Below are positions 14,729 through 27,870 of a stretch of DNA of 64,000 nucleotides, one piece after another. Numbering within the stretch: the stretch's first letter is position 1; each line of letters opens with the position of its first letter. A program made the position numbers and the translations under genes. Location of the stretch: contig VZSR01003806.1 of NCBI GenBank assembly GCA_013398615.1, positions 1,007,393-1,071,392 of the forward strand, written 5' to 3'. Source of the stretch: Brachypodius melanocephalos (taxonomy: Eukaryota > Chordata > Aves > Passeriformes > Pycnonotidae). The notes below the pieces were generated by a model. It did not search any database and had not been told where the DNA came from. It worked only from the letters and a program-made list of their open reading frames with translations.

Positions 14729-14769
14729 CTTTTAATTAAAGTTGTGTTTTAATTAAGACCTAATTAATG
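14729..14769. other. Cluster of TAATTA cores
   Basis: TTTAATTAAA, TTTTAATTAAG and TAATTAATG occur within 41 bp. TAATTA is the core bound by many homeodomain proteins, so a conserved intronic enhancer is possible. In AT-rich DNA such cores also arise by chance. The motif is seen; any function is inferred. Confidence 0.3.
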
Positions 14770-16119
14770 AAAAGATATGAACAGCTGCAAATCAACAGAC
14801 GTTTTCCTAATAGTTCATATCTAATTGCTTTTTTTCCCCTTCGTTTAAATTACCTAAGCTTGTTCAACACCAAAGAAATTGTTGAACTTGTCATAAAAAA
14901 ATCCACAGATATTTCATGAAAAATTGTCATGAGAAAACATTGTTAAACCACACCTTCCTAGAATCACAACTGAGAAGTTTGGAGGCATACAGGGATTCTG
15001 ATGTCTTTTAATATCTACATAGTAATGCTATCTCATACCTGCCTCTTCAGCCTTTTTTAATCTCTAAAAATGAACTTGGAGTGACTTACAAAAATGTAAC
15101 TATCAGCCATTTCATTTTGTTAGATACATTTTCCATACCATCCACAGTTGAGTAAGAGCAAGACCCTAGTGAAGAAGCAGTAGGTTCTTTTTATTTAAAG
15201 AAAAAATTCCAAAAGAATAATTCAGGTCACTATATGAATTGATATGGTCAACCCTTTTGTTTTTTTGCATCATGTTCCAGATAAATGCTGTCATATTGGT
15301 GGCATGGAGTCACCAAAGCTTTTATTTCCAGTTTCAGTTTTTGGCACATGCAAATAAAAACTTCAGATGTATTTTCAATTACTGCTATCAGAAGAGTTCT
15401 CCCCATCAGCCATATGAGCTGGGATGGTTAATTTAGGTAATTATAACTCATCATTCCCAACTCAAAGAGTGAATGTTTAATATATGTAGAAAACTGTGAT
15501 CAATCCAAAGAGCGATTTTAAAGTTTAAGCATTTGCTTATTTTAATAGATATGAAGAATCAATTAGCAGCTGGGCAAACAAACAATGTAAGTTAAGCAAT
15601 TAGCTTCTATTATTTGCTTCAATCTAGTAATTTTTTACTAGGGCTTTCAAACATTAAAAACATTACTACTTTTTAAAGTGCTTATATAATTTTAATATAC
15701 TTTCACATGTTTGAAAAAACCCTCATCTGCCTATGAAAAAGCAAATGGAAATTGATCCAACCATAAAAATTAAATTTAATAAGAAGTAAGTTAAATTGGG
15801 CCACAGATTATTTGATTTTACAATTATATGATTCCACAGTCATATTTAAATCAGCACTTAAACAGTTATCTTTTTACAATTGGAGTCAACAGGAGTGGTG
15901 GAAATCTGGTTTGATATGAAAATCAAAACAAACAAATGCCAGTTCCCTAGTGTATACAGACACAAAAACATAAACACGATGTGCATCCCTTTGGATTCAT
16001 GAAATTATTTTCCTAAAATTAAAAAAAAAAATAGCCAAAAACTTGGAAGAGAATTGGATGTAAGCAAGTAACTGCAAATTAGAAAAGTCTAGGAATAAAA
16101 TTCTATATGGAGAAATGTG

Positions 16120-16500
16120 CAAGATCCCCTCAGGAGAAAACAGAGAAACTACTTGTCTGCACTGGCCAAGTGTTGGCTCCCTGTGCTGCATCTCCTGCAA
16201 AGAGTGGACCACCAAGCTGAGGCTTCTCATGGATAAACAACAGCTGAGGAGGGGATGATGGAGAATGGAGAATGATGGTGCCAGGATTAGCTGGTGCTCC
16301 CAGGGAACTGAAGCACTTTGGGGCCCTGCAGCAAGGCACATGCTCCAAGTCCAGACACTGCAGACCCACACAGGCCATTGAAGGGGTAGAACAGGGAGAT
16401 AAGGAGCAGCAGAAATAGCTGAGAAACACAGAGTGGGTGGGGCAGCCATGGGGTGCTGCTCCTCCTGGTGAAGCGTGTCCGTGAAGCCAGTCTCGAAAAG
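16120..16500. other. GC-richer island of unknown origin
   Basis: About 380 bp clearly richer in G+C than its surroundings. Overlapping minus-strand frames stay open (169 codons at 15997-16506, 99 at 16130-16429, 87 at 16287-16550). Several frames open at once is expected from few A/T stop codons, not from coding. The longest product is rich in Leu, Ser and Pro with no motif I recognise. An A run at about 16020-16030 lies just to the left. It could be an old retroposon fragment or an unrecognised LTR piece. Confidence 0.4.
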
Positions 16501-19500
16501 GTGCATTGAGAGAAGCTACAAGTCATTTCATCCATCACCAAAAAAGTCACTGCTGTAGCTGAATTCTAAGGACTGACCAAAGTTTAAAAATACCTTTGGA
16601 GAAATATTTGGCACCTTCAGCTTCCCATTTTTACTTGTATTTTAGAACATAATTGTGTTGCAAGTCTCCATTACAATATAGCAATTTATTAAACAAAAGA
16701 GCACAGTATTTCTGATTCATACATTTACATCGAACAAGAATGAAATCAAGTCAGCATTTTAAATTGCCAATTTAGGTGTTTGTTGTTGGAATTGCTAATA
16801 TCATGCTAATTATATTTAAATTGCAAAATATATTAAAATCAATGCTCTCCCATGGGATGTTTTAGGTAATAAGTAAGCATGATTGCTTCATCTTAAATTC
16901 CCAATTTAATGTTTTGATTTTTTTCTCGTGTAGAAATCTGAGTTACAGGTATATGTCTTTGCATTAAAACCCTTCAGTTTCCCCTAAAAGACAACACAGA
17001 GGATTTTGCTGTGGGACTGTAATTCTTTATGAGGGTGCTCATGTGTAAGATCCCACAAGGTTTCAGCTATCATTTCCCCTGTTCATATCCTCTGCAAAGC
17101 TGGTCTGAGTTATTTTTGTGTTGCACTGTCATTCATATAGAGGTTATGTTACCCTTCTCTTTGCAAGGTCTTTTTTTTGCAATTTCATTATTGTCCCCAC
17201 ATTTGTGAAGTAGCTAATGAAAATATATAGATTATAAAATATTTGCTGTTACCTAATCCTAAAAAAAGAAGCAATACCGTCAAGTACTATGAACTACTGC
17301 CATGAAGCATTTGGATAAAGAATTTCTGGGGATCTGAAAGTTGTGTGAATTCACTTTTTCTAAGTGGACAAATTGCCCCTGGTTTTTCATGCAAAATGAA
17401 CACAGAAAAAATATGGGTTTTTATGTACAACTTGCAATGGAGGTGGTTGCTTTGCTTTATGCTGGGGAGGGGTCCATAATTTTGTCAATATAACAAACTC
17501 AGTTGAAATTAGTCTATGAAGACATCCAAAAAATTTCAAAAACCTAACCTCTATCCATTTGTTTCAAGGGCTTGCGTCATCCTTAAGTAGGCTGAAGTGC
17601 AGGGTGTTCTTAGTGCTCTGCTTCCATGTCTGTAGGTGCTGTTCACTGACAATCTACAAACCCAGAATAATCCCAGTTTGATAAAGTGTGTTTTTCAAAC
17701 CAGAAAGCAACTGCTCCCATTAACTGCCCTTTGATATGCATGACAGTTAGAAGAGCAGCAGCTTTTTACAGCAGAATTGTGAGGATTAAAGACAGTGGGT
17801 TTAGAGAAATTTTATCTGGTGCCTGGCTTTTGGAACACTTTCTCTGGAAAAATTCACTGCAGCAAAATGGGCCTAGATTAACACTGTAGAATGATGCATT
17901 ATGATTATTGTTTTTAATATTATTTAGGAAAAATCCTGGAATAATTGTTTAGAGTGCTTAATTTGGGGGTTTTTTTTGGCTTGCAGCTCAGTTCTGACTG
18001 AAAGTGCTTACTGACCATGGTTATAGTTGCTGTAAATGCACTGCCTGTGTGTTTTCCAGATGAATTTACCTGCAGCATTTTTCTCATTAGAAAACAATAT
18101 TCTCTCAAACTCGCTTCTTTCAACTGCTCATTTGCAAGATAATTGAAGTGAGACTTAAACTGTGGTGTCAGCGTAAACAAATACTGCTTATGTGTTAATC
18201 ACAAAAAGAATAATATTCTTTGTATTTAACACAGCATGCATTATAGTAGATAAAAGTATATCTGCGAAGTGTACATTTTATTAACAAAATTGGACAGGTA
18301 GAAAGAAACACAGACTGTATTTTCAGTTATCTTAGTGTCTTTATATGTCTTTCTTTTTCTACATTTTGAACTAATTGAATTTTGCTACCCTAGTTAAAAA
18401 TAGGCAAAAAATACAAGAGCTAAATGCAAGCATTCTTTGACCAGTGGAAACCTTCTCTAAGCTTTCCTATTATTGAGGCTAACAGAATCTGTTACCTTGA
18501 AAACTTTGTCATTCCCATGTGCTGTTATAAGTTGAAATAGAGCCCAAGGGAAACAGAAGTCACATAGTAAAGCTTCCTAACGGTTGTGTGAAAATGTAGA
18601 CAATATAGAAGACTCATTACCACAGATAAAACAGAAGCCATTCCTAGAGGACATTTTATAATAGTTTTGGGCAATTGCATTAGAAACTTAGTCTATAACA
18701 AGATGTTGTGACTTTTATACTAATGAAGGGCATTAAGGAGATTCTAATTATGGTGTCTGGCCTGAAAAATTAATCTAAGATTTAAAAATCCAAGCTGTTT
18801 GAAGTAAGCGTGACTGTAGCCTCCAGTCACTCAGGCAGGACAGTGACTAAACTTCTTCTTAAAAAAAGAAGTATTAGAAATGCTACTGCATTTTATTTTT
18901 GAGGCTATGAAATACCATATGTGTCGAGGAGGACTTGTTAACTCTCTGTAAGTACATAAATTGTTTTACTAAAAGTATTATCCAATGATGCATAATTCTA
19001 ATTATAAGTTTTGTGCCCTTGCACTTCCTTTTCTTATCATCAGGCCATGAAATTTTTGCACAGAAGAGTTCATTGTAAGGGTATGATAAAATTATCTTAA
19101 TTTTTCAGTTCAAGCTTTTGAAAGTTTCAAAATGTGCTTTGAATGGTGAGCATCTCTTTGTTCTTTGCCACAAATATTCACCACAGTCTGATCAGCATCA
19201 CCTCAGTGACCAGTCACGTATTCTGTTGGGCTGAATGGAATCCCTCTTCTGCTCCCCTAACACAAAGAACACTGTCTGCTATATACTGCCTGGGAACATA
19301 GCAACCTATGTTTATCTGTTTATCATACTTTAAAAATACTGCTTTCTTTATATAGCCACTTTCCAAGCATTTCTCTCTTCCTTGATGCTAGGGATTTTAA
19401 AATATTCTTATTGACTATGCAAATCACTTCTGTATATTTTATTTCAATTCCACATCAATAAGATAGAATATTTACATTAATATTACTACAACTTAATCGC

Positions 19501-19914
19501 ATGGGTGACTTCTCAAAACTCTTGATACTAAATCAAGAGCTGGCACTTGTCTATATATTCCTGCTAAGCAAGTGATCTTGTGCTGTGTTCAGTTATCCAA
19601 TCACTTATAGCTTCTTCTTCTATATGTAACTCAGTTATGCCAAATAGCAAAACTCCTAATTAGATAAGCCTCTCATGCAACTAAGTTTTCTAACTTGTAT
19701 ACCTGCAAAGTTAAATAATCAGTGGAGTCACCAGTATAATTTCATCTGCTGTTTAATGACTGTTTTGAAAAACATACTGTAACAGGCTTTTTCCAGTACA
19801 TCAATAAACAGTGAGTAAACTAGGATCAGAACAGTTTAACCATTGTGTTTGAACAATTCATGTACAAGTTATTTGACATCTGATTTTAACTTATTTTTTA
19901 GAAGGTTAAGTTTA

Positions 19915-20460
19915 AATACAAGTTTATCAGGGCTCTGGAGGCACCACTTGTCCTCAACATCTCTGTCCAGTTTCCCCTGGGGCCTCCTCTCAGCACAGCC
20001 TATGGATCCAGGTCTTCATTTCACCTCAGCCTGGACCCATCAGTTCCTACATTTTAGGTGTGCTGATCTCCAGTGCTTTCTCTGCCCTGTCTCTTGGTGG
20101 GCCTAAGGTTTGTGCTGTTGGAAATTTCTCCTGGATAGGCCTTGTGGACAGAAGTTGCAGCTTGTCTGCTGTCTCCATTGCTAACTCATCGATGGACTTT
20201 GTGTTCATGCTGTAGCCTCGTGTCCATCCCTGTCTTTGATCCCATCTGTTTTGCTCCTGGACAGAGTACCTGAGCCTGGTCCTTTGCTTGCTGTGTCTGA
20301 TGCTGTCAAGGGAGCCAGTGGACCAGCCCCAGACTCTGCTTACAGTGTTGAGTCCCTGCAGGATTTCTTCCCACCAGTGGGCTCTGACCTTTCTGGGGTC
20401 ACATGTTCCTCCCAGATGGTCAACAGGCCAAACAGGCTGGCCTTTGCTGCTCCTTGACAA
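19915..20460. other. GC-richer island of unknown origin
   Basis: About 545 bp with balanced base composition between AT-rich flanks. Frames are open on both strands: minus 20047-20460 (137 codons, charged, no recognised domain) and plus 20236-20457 (73 codons). No CR1 or LTR termini, poly(A) tail or splice-site pair is evident. A transposon fragment is more likely than a gene. Confidence 0.4.
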
Positions 20461-21490
20461 AAATATTTTGTCATAAATTGAGTAGTTCTTGTGGATGCTA
20501 TAAACTGTCTGGCTTTTAATATATATTTTAACTATTTAAAACTGGTGAGGAGGATACGTCTCAGCACCTTCCAGCATATACCCTCAGATCCATTGTGATC
20601 CAGGTGCCATGTGTAGCATGTATCCTCCAAGGCATAAAACTCTCTACATTAAGTGCCAACAATGCATTTACACTTTTGTGCATAGTGTCTTCTCTCTTTT
20701 GCATTGATAATTTACTGCCAGAGAATAGTTCTGATTGATTTGGCTGGCCACATAAATACCCAACATTTTCATAAGTACTGGACATCGGGAAGAATTTTTC
20801 ACTGAAGTGGAATCCTCAGAGATTCTTCTTTTAAGAGAAGTATATACACAGCCAGGAAACAATGTTGAGGAAGTGAACCCATTTGAGGGTGTTGGGAGAT
20901 AGCACCCACTCCCTCTCAGGTCTTTGGCTGCAGACAGCACAAATAGTCCCTTTCTACAACATGGGTTGGTACCAGGATGTTCAGGTGACCCAAATCTGTG
21001 TAGAAACCAGACACACCAGATCTCTTAGACCAACAGCAGCTAATGACAGAGTGCTCAATTGGTACAAATATATCTGTGACTTTGACCTTACTATGTCTCT
21101 TGGAAGTACCCCATACACATCAGAAACTGAATTTAGAAGCAGTTGGATTGTTCCAAAATTCACAGTCCCACTAGGAGATACAAGAATGCAAGATGCCTCC
21201 CATGCACTCTGCCACATGTCAGAGCACATGTGAGATTTCCTGTATAATATTTGTCATCACTCAATCTCCTTGTTTACATATATGCATACAAAATCTGCTT
21301 CCAGGAATTATTGTAAAACTAATGAACCAGTATAGATGTGCCAGGTGGGTTGTGTTGTTTTCTCTAACCAGTTGCTTGACTGTGCAAAGGAACAAGATTT
21401 AGTCCTTATTCAAAACCAAAGTGGGTTACTTCCTTCACTGGGAATTCAGGAGTGGTATAAGCTGGATGTTCTTGTTATATGGAACACAGA

Positions 21491-21520
21491 TAATTAATTG
21501 AAATTTAATTAATTGAAAGA
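21491..21520. repeat. 15-bp tandem duplication
   Basis: Two adjacent copies of a unit starting TAATTAATTGAAA, period 15 bp, each with an internal TTAATTAA-like palindrome. Confidence 0.85.
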
Positions 21521-22237
21521 ACTTTTGTAGAGAGCTGTGAATAGAGATAATTTTCTTGATATTGACTGACTTAACTTTGAATCAAGTAGCTTAAGTCTGT
21601 TTTCCCAATGGTTGTGTGATTTTAGAGCATTTCAGCATGCTCCAGACAATGTCTTCTCTGTTAAATAATCAGGACAATTAATGGACAAACAAGAGACAAT
21701 GGCACATGGAAACTAGATCAGAATTCTATTCCTGTATAAATGTCAGGGATAAGAAAAAACACATTCAATTTTGGAGAAATTAAAGATTTTTGAAGATTAT
21801 ATAAAGTGTATGGTTTTTGAGGCAATGGTCTTATCACTGACATATTTTTGACTGCCATTTTTTTTGCTTTAGAAATAATCCATTATTAAGTAAATCCTCT
21901 ATATCGAATATATTAAAATCAAGGAGCATTTTGTCTTCCACACCAGCAGTAAAAACCTGCATAAATTCCGGCAACCAAAACAATCAATAAGACTTACTTT
22001 AATCTCCATATTTGCACTTAAACCAAGATTTTCTTTAATTCAAGTTTCTGTTAAGGCAAGTTAGAAAGAAACCTACTATTGCCAAAATCTGTGTAACTGT
22101 AACACATTATTTTTTTTTGCTAACAACATTTGAATAAATCTAACACAATCTAGGTTTCCTAAAAGTTTTGAAATCTATTTAAAATCAAGATTTCTTCAAT
22201 GTGTGGTTTCATGCTTTAGTTCTGCTATGACCAAATT

Positions 22238-22259
22238 AAAAAAAAAAAAAAAAAAAAAA
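22238..22259. repeat. Poly(A) run, 22 bases
   Basis: Uninterrupted A run. The upstream sequence shows no recognised retroposon. Confidence 0.9.
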
Positions 22260-24710
22260 GCTTCAGTGTGTATATAGTATGAAAACTAAACCTTATTGAA
22301 AGATATAAAATGACCTCTCTTATAATGCTTCTGAACATTTTAATTTCATTCACTGAAGCATGGTCAGAAAATAATGGGCAGTATTTGGAAGCCCAAAGCA
22401 TTTTACTTATCATTACCTTTGCATTTCTAATTTTTCACTGAATCTGGTGTTGCAATGTTTTGGGAATAATAATATGATGATAGGTATTTTAATTTGATTG
22501 GTGTTGTTTACTTTTTAATCCTACAATGTGCTTAACATGTCTTCAGTGTTTGTGAATTTTTTTTGCTGTACATACAGATCTTGGTGACAAAAGGTACAAA
22601 CTTACATCCTTACACTAACCAGCTACCACCAACTCATCACAGGAGAGAGCCAGTTGTGACACCTGAATGTTATCAGCTCTCCTAGAAGACATCTTCCAGA
22701 GACTGAGATAGTACTGACTTCATAGAAATTCCCTCTTTTTTCTTTAAACAGTAACTTAAATTTAACCATCTCTTAACTGAGGAATCAGTTACATTATTGC
22801 TGCAATGCATCAAATATAGACCATTTTAAAAAGAGTAAGCCAGGCATACATATTACCTTTTCAGATATTTCATTGGAACTTCTTACAATGCATAGAGATT
22901 TGAGAAATCACTAAGAAGGCTTATCTATAAATCTGCAATATATCCCAGACTTTAAAATGTGTCTAAGAACTTAATGTTCTAATTCAAACTTAGTGAAACG
23001 AAGAAAATGCCATATTAACTTTCACATAGGCAAAAAATACAGGCTGCAGCAGATTTTCAACATTGGTTTACTGAAGACTGTGTCATCTTTTCTATCTGAA
23101 TAAGACTTGAGAACATGCAGTTGTGTAGCAGAATCAGATCTATGCCAGAAAAGACTGTAGATGCCTAGAAATTTTAGTCTAACATTCAGTGGCAAAGTTT
23201 CCAAAATACCTACCCAAATGCTGCCTAAACCCAACAAACAAAATTTCGATCTTCTTGACTGACCTGAAATTTGTCAGACAGCTATGGTTCAAATTAGCCC
23301 ACATAAGCTGGTCTAATCTTCTTATACTATGAGATCCTCTCTTCCCAAATTGAGAGCCTAATTCTATTTACAGCCGATGGGAGTGAGTCATTTTCTTGTG
23401 AAATCCTTCAGAGTGTGATAATCTAAACCTGTGGGTTTAGACCCACAGGAATGGTCTCTTGGTTATTCAGTTGCTTACTTTTTCCTATGAAATATGTAAT
23501 TATCCATCTCCTCTCATTTTACATGTTGAAGCCTTATTATTACTCAGCAAGGAATGAAGTGTTCATGGATCTACAGCCCTTTGTAAATGAAACAGTTTTT
23601 ATTGAACTAAACAGTAATAAACTCTGTGAACTGGAAATCTAAGGCTCTCATTCTTACTTTAGGATTTTTGTGGATTTTTACCAAATTTTTTTTTTGTATC
23701 CAATTTCTTTTAATATAAAAATTTACAGGAGAAATTCTTCAAACAGTAAATGTAAGGCACTCACTGCCAGATGGGGTACTAGCCTAAGGGTTTTTGCAGA
23801 AAAGATGGGCATTAATTTTTTGGCTAATTCTGTGTAATACTTACAGGGAGTGGGGATTTCTGGGTTCCTGTTGAGGAATGTTGAAGAATTCTCAATGAAA
23901 TAGCCGTATAATGTTGATATGATTTGTCAGGAGAGAAGGATGGAAGCCTTAATCCCTTCATCTATCTGGCTTGCTCTACTTGTTACTGGCATGCAAAAAC
24001 ATGCATCTTCACTTCCGTTCTTAGCAGCAGCACAGCTTATCTGGAAGCAATAAAAATCATTCTGACTAGTTCAGAACTTTTTGATAAGGTTCACAGATAA
24101 GAAACAGAAAAACTGGTTGTAAGACATCAAAGTCAAAAGAAAGAGGAGAACAAGTCTCACCAATATTAATGCTTTGAGTTATTCAGTACATCACTAGATT
24201 GTTAGAGAAAATGGGGATGTTACAGGAGATGCTGGCATCTAATTTAGTTACTTAAATAGAAAGGAAATCCTTCTGCAGTGACTGAAATGTACCCACTCTT
24301 ATCACAAGAAATTGCAGGGATCCTAGGCTATGAGGTGGTTTTGCAAAGTGAATCTTTAGTAGAGAGCTGTACCAGTCTGCAGTAAGTTTATTTAGGGTAC
24401 CATCAGTGTTTCCAAGATGATTAATTTACCTCATTGTTTACTGTCATCCTCAGGTTTGAGGCATTAAAATCTGCAGTGCATAAGAACATGAGATGCTGAA
24501 TGCAGTTGAATTTGGTGTTAAGGATCAAACATGATCAGGTCCTTCAAAGCTGGAAAATCAGTACCTGTGTCTCTAATGTGTGTGTTCAGCAGCTAAATGT
24601 TCTAAACCAGAATAATTTTTAAAAAATCGTATTTGCAAAGCAAACATACTGCCCGTTAATATTTTAGGACTTACTATGTACAAACCTATTGCTAAATGCT
24701 TTATATATAT

Positions 24711-25306
24711 AATCATAGAATAGAATCACAGAATGTCTTGGGTTGGAAGGGACCTTAAAGATCACCTAGCTCTCTAACATGGGCAGAAACACCTTTCACT
24801 AACCATGTTGCTCAGAGCCCCATCCAACCTGCCCCTGAACACTTTCTGGGATGGGACATCCACAAATACCCTGCGCAACCTGTTCCAGTGCCTCACCACC
24901 CTCATAGTAAAGGACTTCTTCCTAATATCTAATCAAAACCTACTTTCAGTTTTAAAGACATTCCCCTTGTTGTTATTACTACATGTCCCTTAAAAAGTCC
25001 CTCTCCATCTTTCTTGTAGGATTCCTTCAGGTACTGGAAAGCTCCAATTAGCTCATCTGAAAGCCTTGTCTTTTCCAGGATGAACAATCCCAATTCCCTC
25101 ATAGGAGAGATGCTCCCTCAATTCGTCATAGGAGACATGCTCCATCTCTCTATTCATCTTAGTGGCTAAGTGACTCTGGACTCGCCCCAACAACTCAATG
25201 TCCTTCCTTGCTGAGGACCCCAGGGGTGGATGCAGCCCTGCAGGTGGGGTCTCACCTGAGCAGAATAAAGAGGCAGAATGCACTCCTTCAACCTGCTGTC
25301 CTCACC
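24711..25306 (-). mobile_element. CR1 LINE, 5'-truncated 3' part
   Basis: It begins with AATCATAGAATAGAATCACA, the reverse complement of the CR1 3' terminal repeat, then GGGTTGGAAGGGACCTTAAA and the typical ACATGGGCAGAAACACC block. The element reads leftward, with its 3' end at 24711 and 5' truncation at about 25306. The region at about 25030-25290 still resembles CR1 ORF2 by order of blocks (GTACTGGAAAGCTCCAATTA, GGTGGGGTCTCACCTGAGCA), but the frame is broken. The copy is not functional. Confidence 0.92.
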
Positions 25307-26528
25307 ACATATTTATGTGTAAACCATTTTTATATAAAGGAACTAAAAGCTATTTCTAAAAGTAACTGGAGTAATAGATGCAGTCCAAGTTTACTTATGC
25401 TGTTTAGGTGAGTGCCTGTTTAACCTAAAAATTCTTTAGGAAACTCTGCATCTTTATGCATACAGAAATGTTTATATGTTGTGAAGGACTCAGTAATGGT
25501 GCTGAGTACTGCACCTCTGCATTGTAAAGGGTCAGGGGCTTTGCTTCGCTCTGTCTCGTGGGCAAAAAACTTCCACTAAATACAGTGCACAGTTCACTGG
25601 AGACAAAAAAGTCCAATGTGCACACTAGCTGACTCAGAGATGGTTTGGCTAGCAGGCTGGTTTTTAACCTCATGCCCCCCTGAAGCACTGGGAATATCCA
25701 GTGTGTGTACATCAAAACAGCTCGGAGACCCAAACTTCCACATGGTAAGTGAAGACAATGACAGGCTCACAGTAAAATCACACTAGTTCTTTGACCCAAT
25801 TTGCAACTACAGTCAGCAACATAAAACAGAGCCAGGCATTGAGCATCAATGAGCATAATTTTGCTCAATAAATGGTGTTGCATTTTCTTTTAAATCATCA
25901 AGGGGATGCTGGTGCATATCAAAGGTGAAATCTACAGTGCCACCAAATACATAGAGAGCTAATGGGAAAATCTATTTACACTCTGAGAAATTAAACAGAC
26001 AAGTGTTATCTCTCCTCACAGATTGTGTATCATCAACACAGATTAATGTTGTATTTTGCATTTATTACATTTTTTAATATAGGAGCTATATAGCATATCT
26101 AGTGGCAGATATGGGAAAATCCATAACATTTTACTCCAGGGCATCTCATTTTATTTCAATGTTGATTGGAAAAAAATAGGTAATTTTGATTTGAAAAATA
26201 TGTATGGATTAATTTAAATTTACTCACACCTTATTTTCAGTGGATATAAGATACCAGCTTTCAGTTGCAAAAGTGTTACTCTCTAATTGTTCTTAATATA
26301 CCTCTAACTGAAATCAGCTCTTGTTATCAAATCATAGCAGATGCTTTAAGTCCATGTAAATAATAAAATAGAAATATTCTAAAATTCAGCTCAGGAAAAT
26401 CACAAGGGAGAAAAAAAGAAATACCATAATAATAACTAGCCTGAAAATTAATTATAAATTAAGATTCAGTGTCTCAGCCACCTACACAAAATAGTGTGAA
26501 GGCCTTAACAATCAGAAGGTTAGAAAGG

Positions 26529-26575
26529 AAAACCAAAACAAAACAAAAAAAAACCTTCCAAAAAAACCCCAACAA
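26529..26575. repeat. A/C-rich low-complexity tract
   Basis: CCAAAACAAAAC-type runs with an A run and AAAAAACCCC. Confidence 0.85.
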
Positions 26576-27838
26576 AGACAGAGCATTAATATTTTAAAAA
26601 GCTGCAAAACAAACTAAATTAAGAGATCATTATCATTTGTGAAAATTAGAACCTTCCTGCAAATTATGCATAAATATATAAAGGAGTGATTGACGCAGAA
26701 ACTTGTGAAGGTTAGATAAACCCTGGTGCATTGCTTAACTGGCAGACAAAAGCTATTCATTTTTGGAGGTAAGGATGTTCTAATTGAAACAAACAGAAAA
26801 CCCCAGAAAATCCCAGTAGGACCAGCACTATCAACAGTGTGTGTTTTACGGTAAACAACTTGCAACTTTTTCAAACCACTGTCTATAATAAGATTGTGCA
26901 ACAGCAATTGCAGCTGAATCTATGAATGAAATATCATACTCAGACATTTTACTTTCAGAGTTAGAAGAAATGTTGATTTTTTTCACATACTAGTGAAGTG
27001 TGCCGATTCTAGGTTGGAGTTCTCAATTCACATCACAGTTTAAAAGATATTCTACTATACTGTTATACTAAGGTTTCTTCTACACCATTACTTTGCAAAC
27101 CCACTCATTTTTGTCTCTTTGTACCTGGAGTGCATTCATGGGAGTTTTTCAGAACAGATTAAAGTGTTAATGGCATAAAGTAATTTATCTGGATTGTAAA
27201 ATAGAGCAGGATTTTAGCAGTACACTAAAAAAAATTAGTAATTTTCTATTTCTTAAGAGAGAATATCACACCATTATGTAAAAGGGGTGTATCAGAATGA
27301 GTACAGTCTACACTGAAAAAAATATAACCTGATAAGAGATTTTAATTTCTTGAAGAGTCAGCAATTGAGGAATTTTTTTTTATGTGGCTTTTCAGTACAC
27401 ATGTTAAAACAAAATCAAATCAGTACACAAGAAATTAAACTAAGCAGTGGAAGTTCTCTTCTGGTGCTACTGTCTTGTGCAGTTTTTCAGAATATTTTGT
27501 GATTCCAAAACCTGTGAAGACCTGTATTTTATTCTTTATTAAATACCCCCAACAACAGCTAGATGACTAATTCAGAAGGAGTAGCCTTGGCATTCTAGAA
27601 GAACCAATAGGGCTCTTAGGTTTATGGTTTTAATTCATATCAACAACTGTCAAATTTTTGTGCAGGGTAAAAGAAAAAAATCCATGCTGGGATGTATGAA
27701 CAATCAAATAGACTTCTGTGAGCAATGTAAAAAAAACCTTGATTTCCTTTTAGCACTGGAAAGACCTTAGCTGAGGCACGGTATCCAGTTTTGGAGAGCC
27801 AATCTCAAATTCAATATATAGTAAGTGAAGAAATGCTC

Positions 27839-27841
<3 letters not shown>

Positions 27842-27869
<28 letters not shown>
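27842..27869. repeat. Poly(A) run, 28 bases
   Basis: The longest uninterrupted A run in the window apart from the gapped one at 35.7 kb. A block upstream (about 27750-27815) faintly recalls the CR1 ORF2 coding region, but too weakly to call. Confidence 0.9.

Positions 27870-27870
<1 letters not shown>

Larger units (their letters stand above)
8887..24710. other. Mostly unique intronic DNA, no host gene seen
   Basis: Long AT-rich span with A/C-rich tracts near 9585, 12838 and 13976, a 22-base A run ending at 22259, an A/T-rich homeodomain-like patch at 14729-14769, and a 15-bp tandem at 21491-21520. Two GC-richer islands (about 16120-16500 and 19915-20460) are listed separately. No CR1 or LTR end was recognised. 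Open frames up to 169 codons lie in the GC-richer islands and show no family motif. Confidence 0.6.

Noticed and set aside
23340..23420. Phrase recalling ancient amniote interspersed repeats (GAGAGCCTAATTC)
   Set aside because: Match too short and too vague to call a family.
27750..27870. Possible CR1 coding-region fragment ending in a 28-base A run
   Set aside because: Similarity is faint, and CR1 elements end in short ATTCTATG-type repeats, not poly(A).
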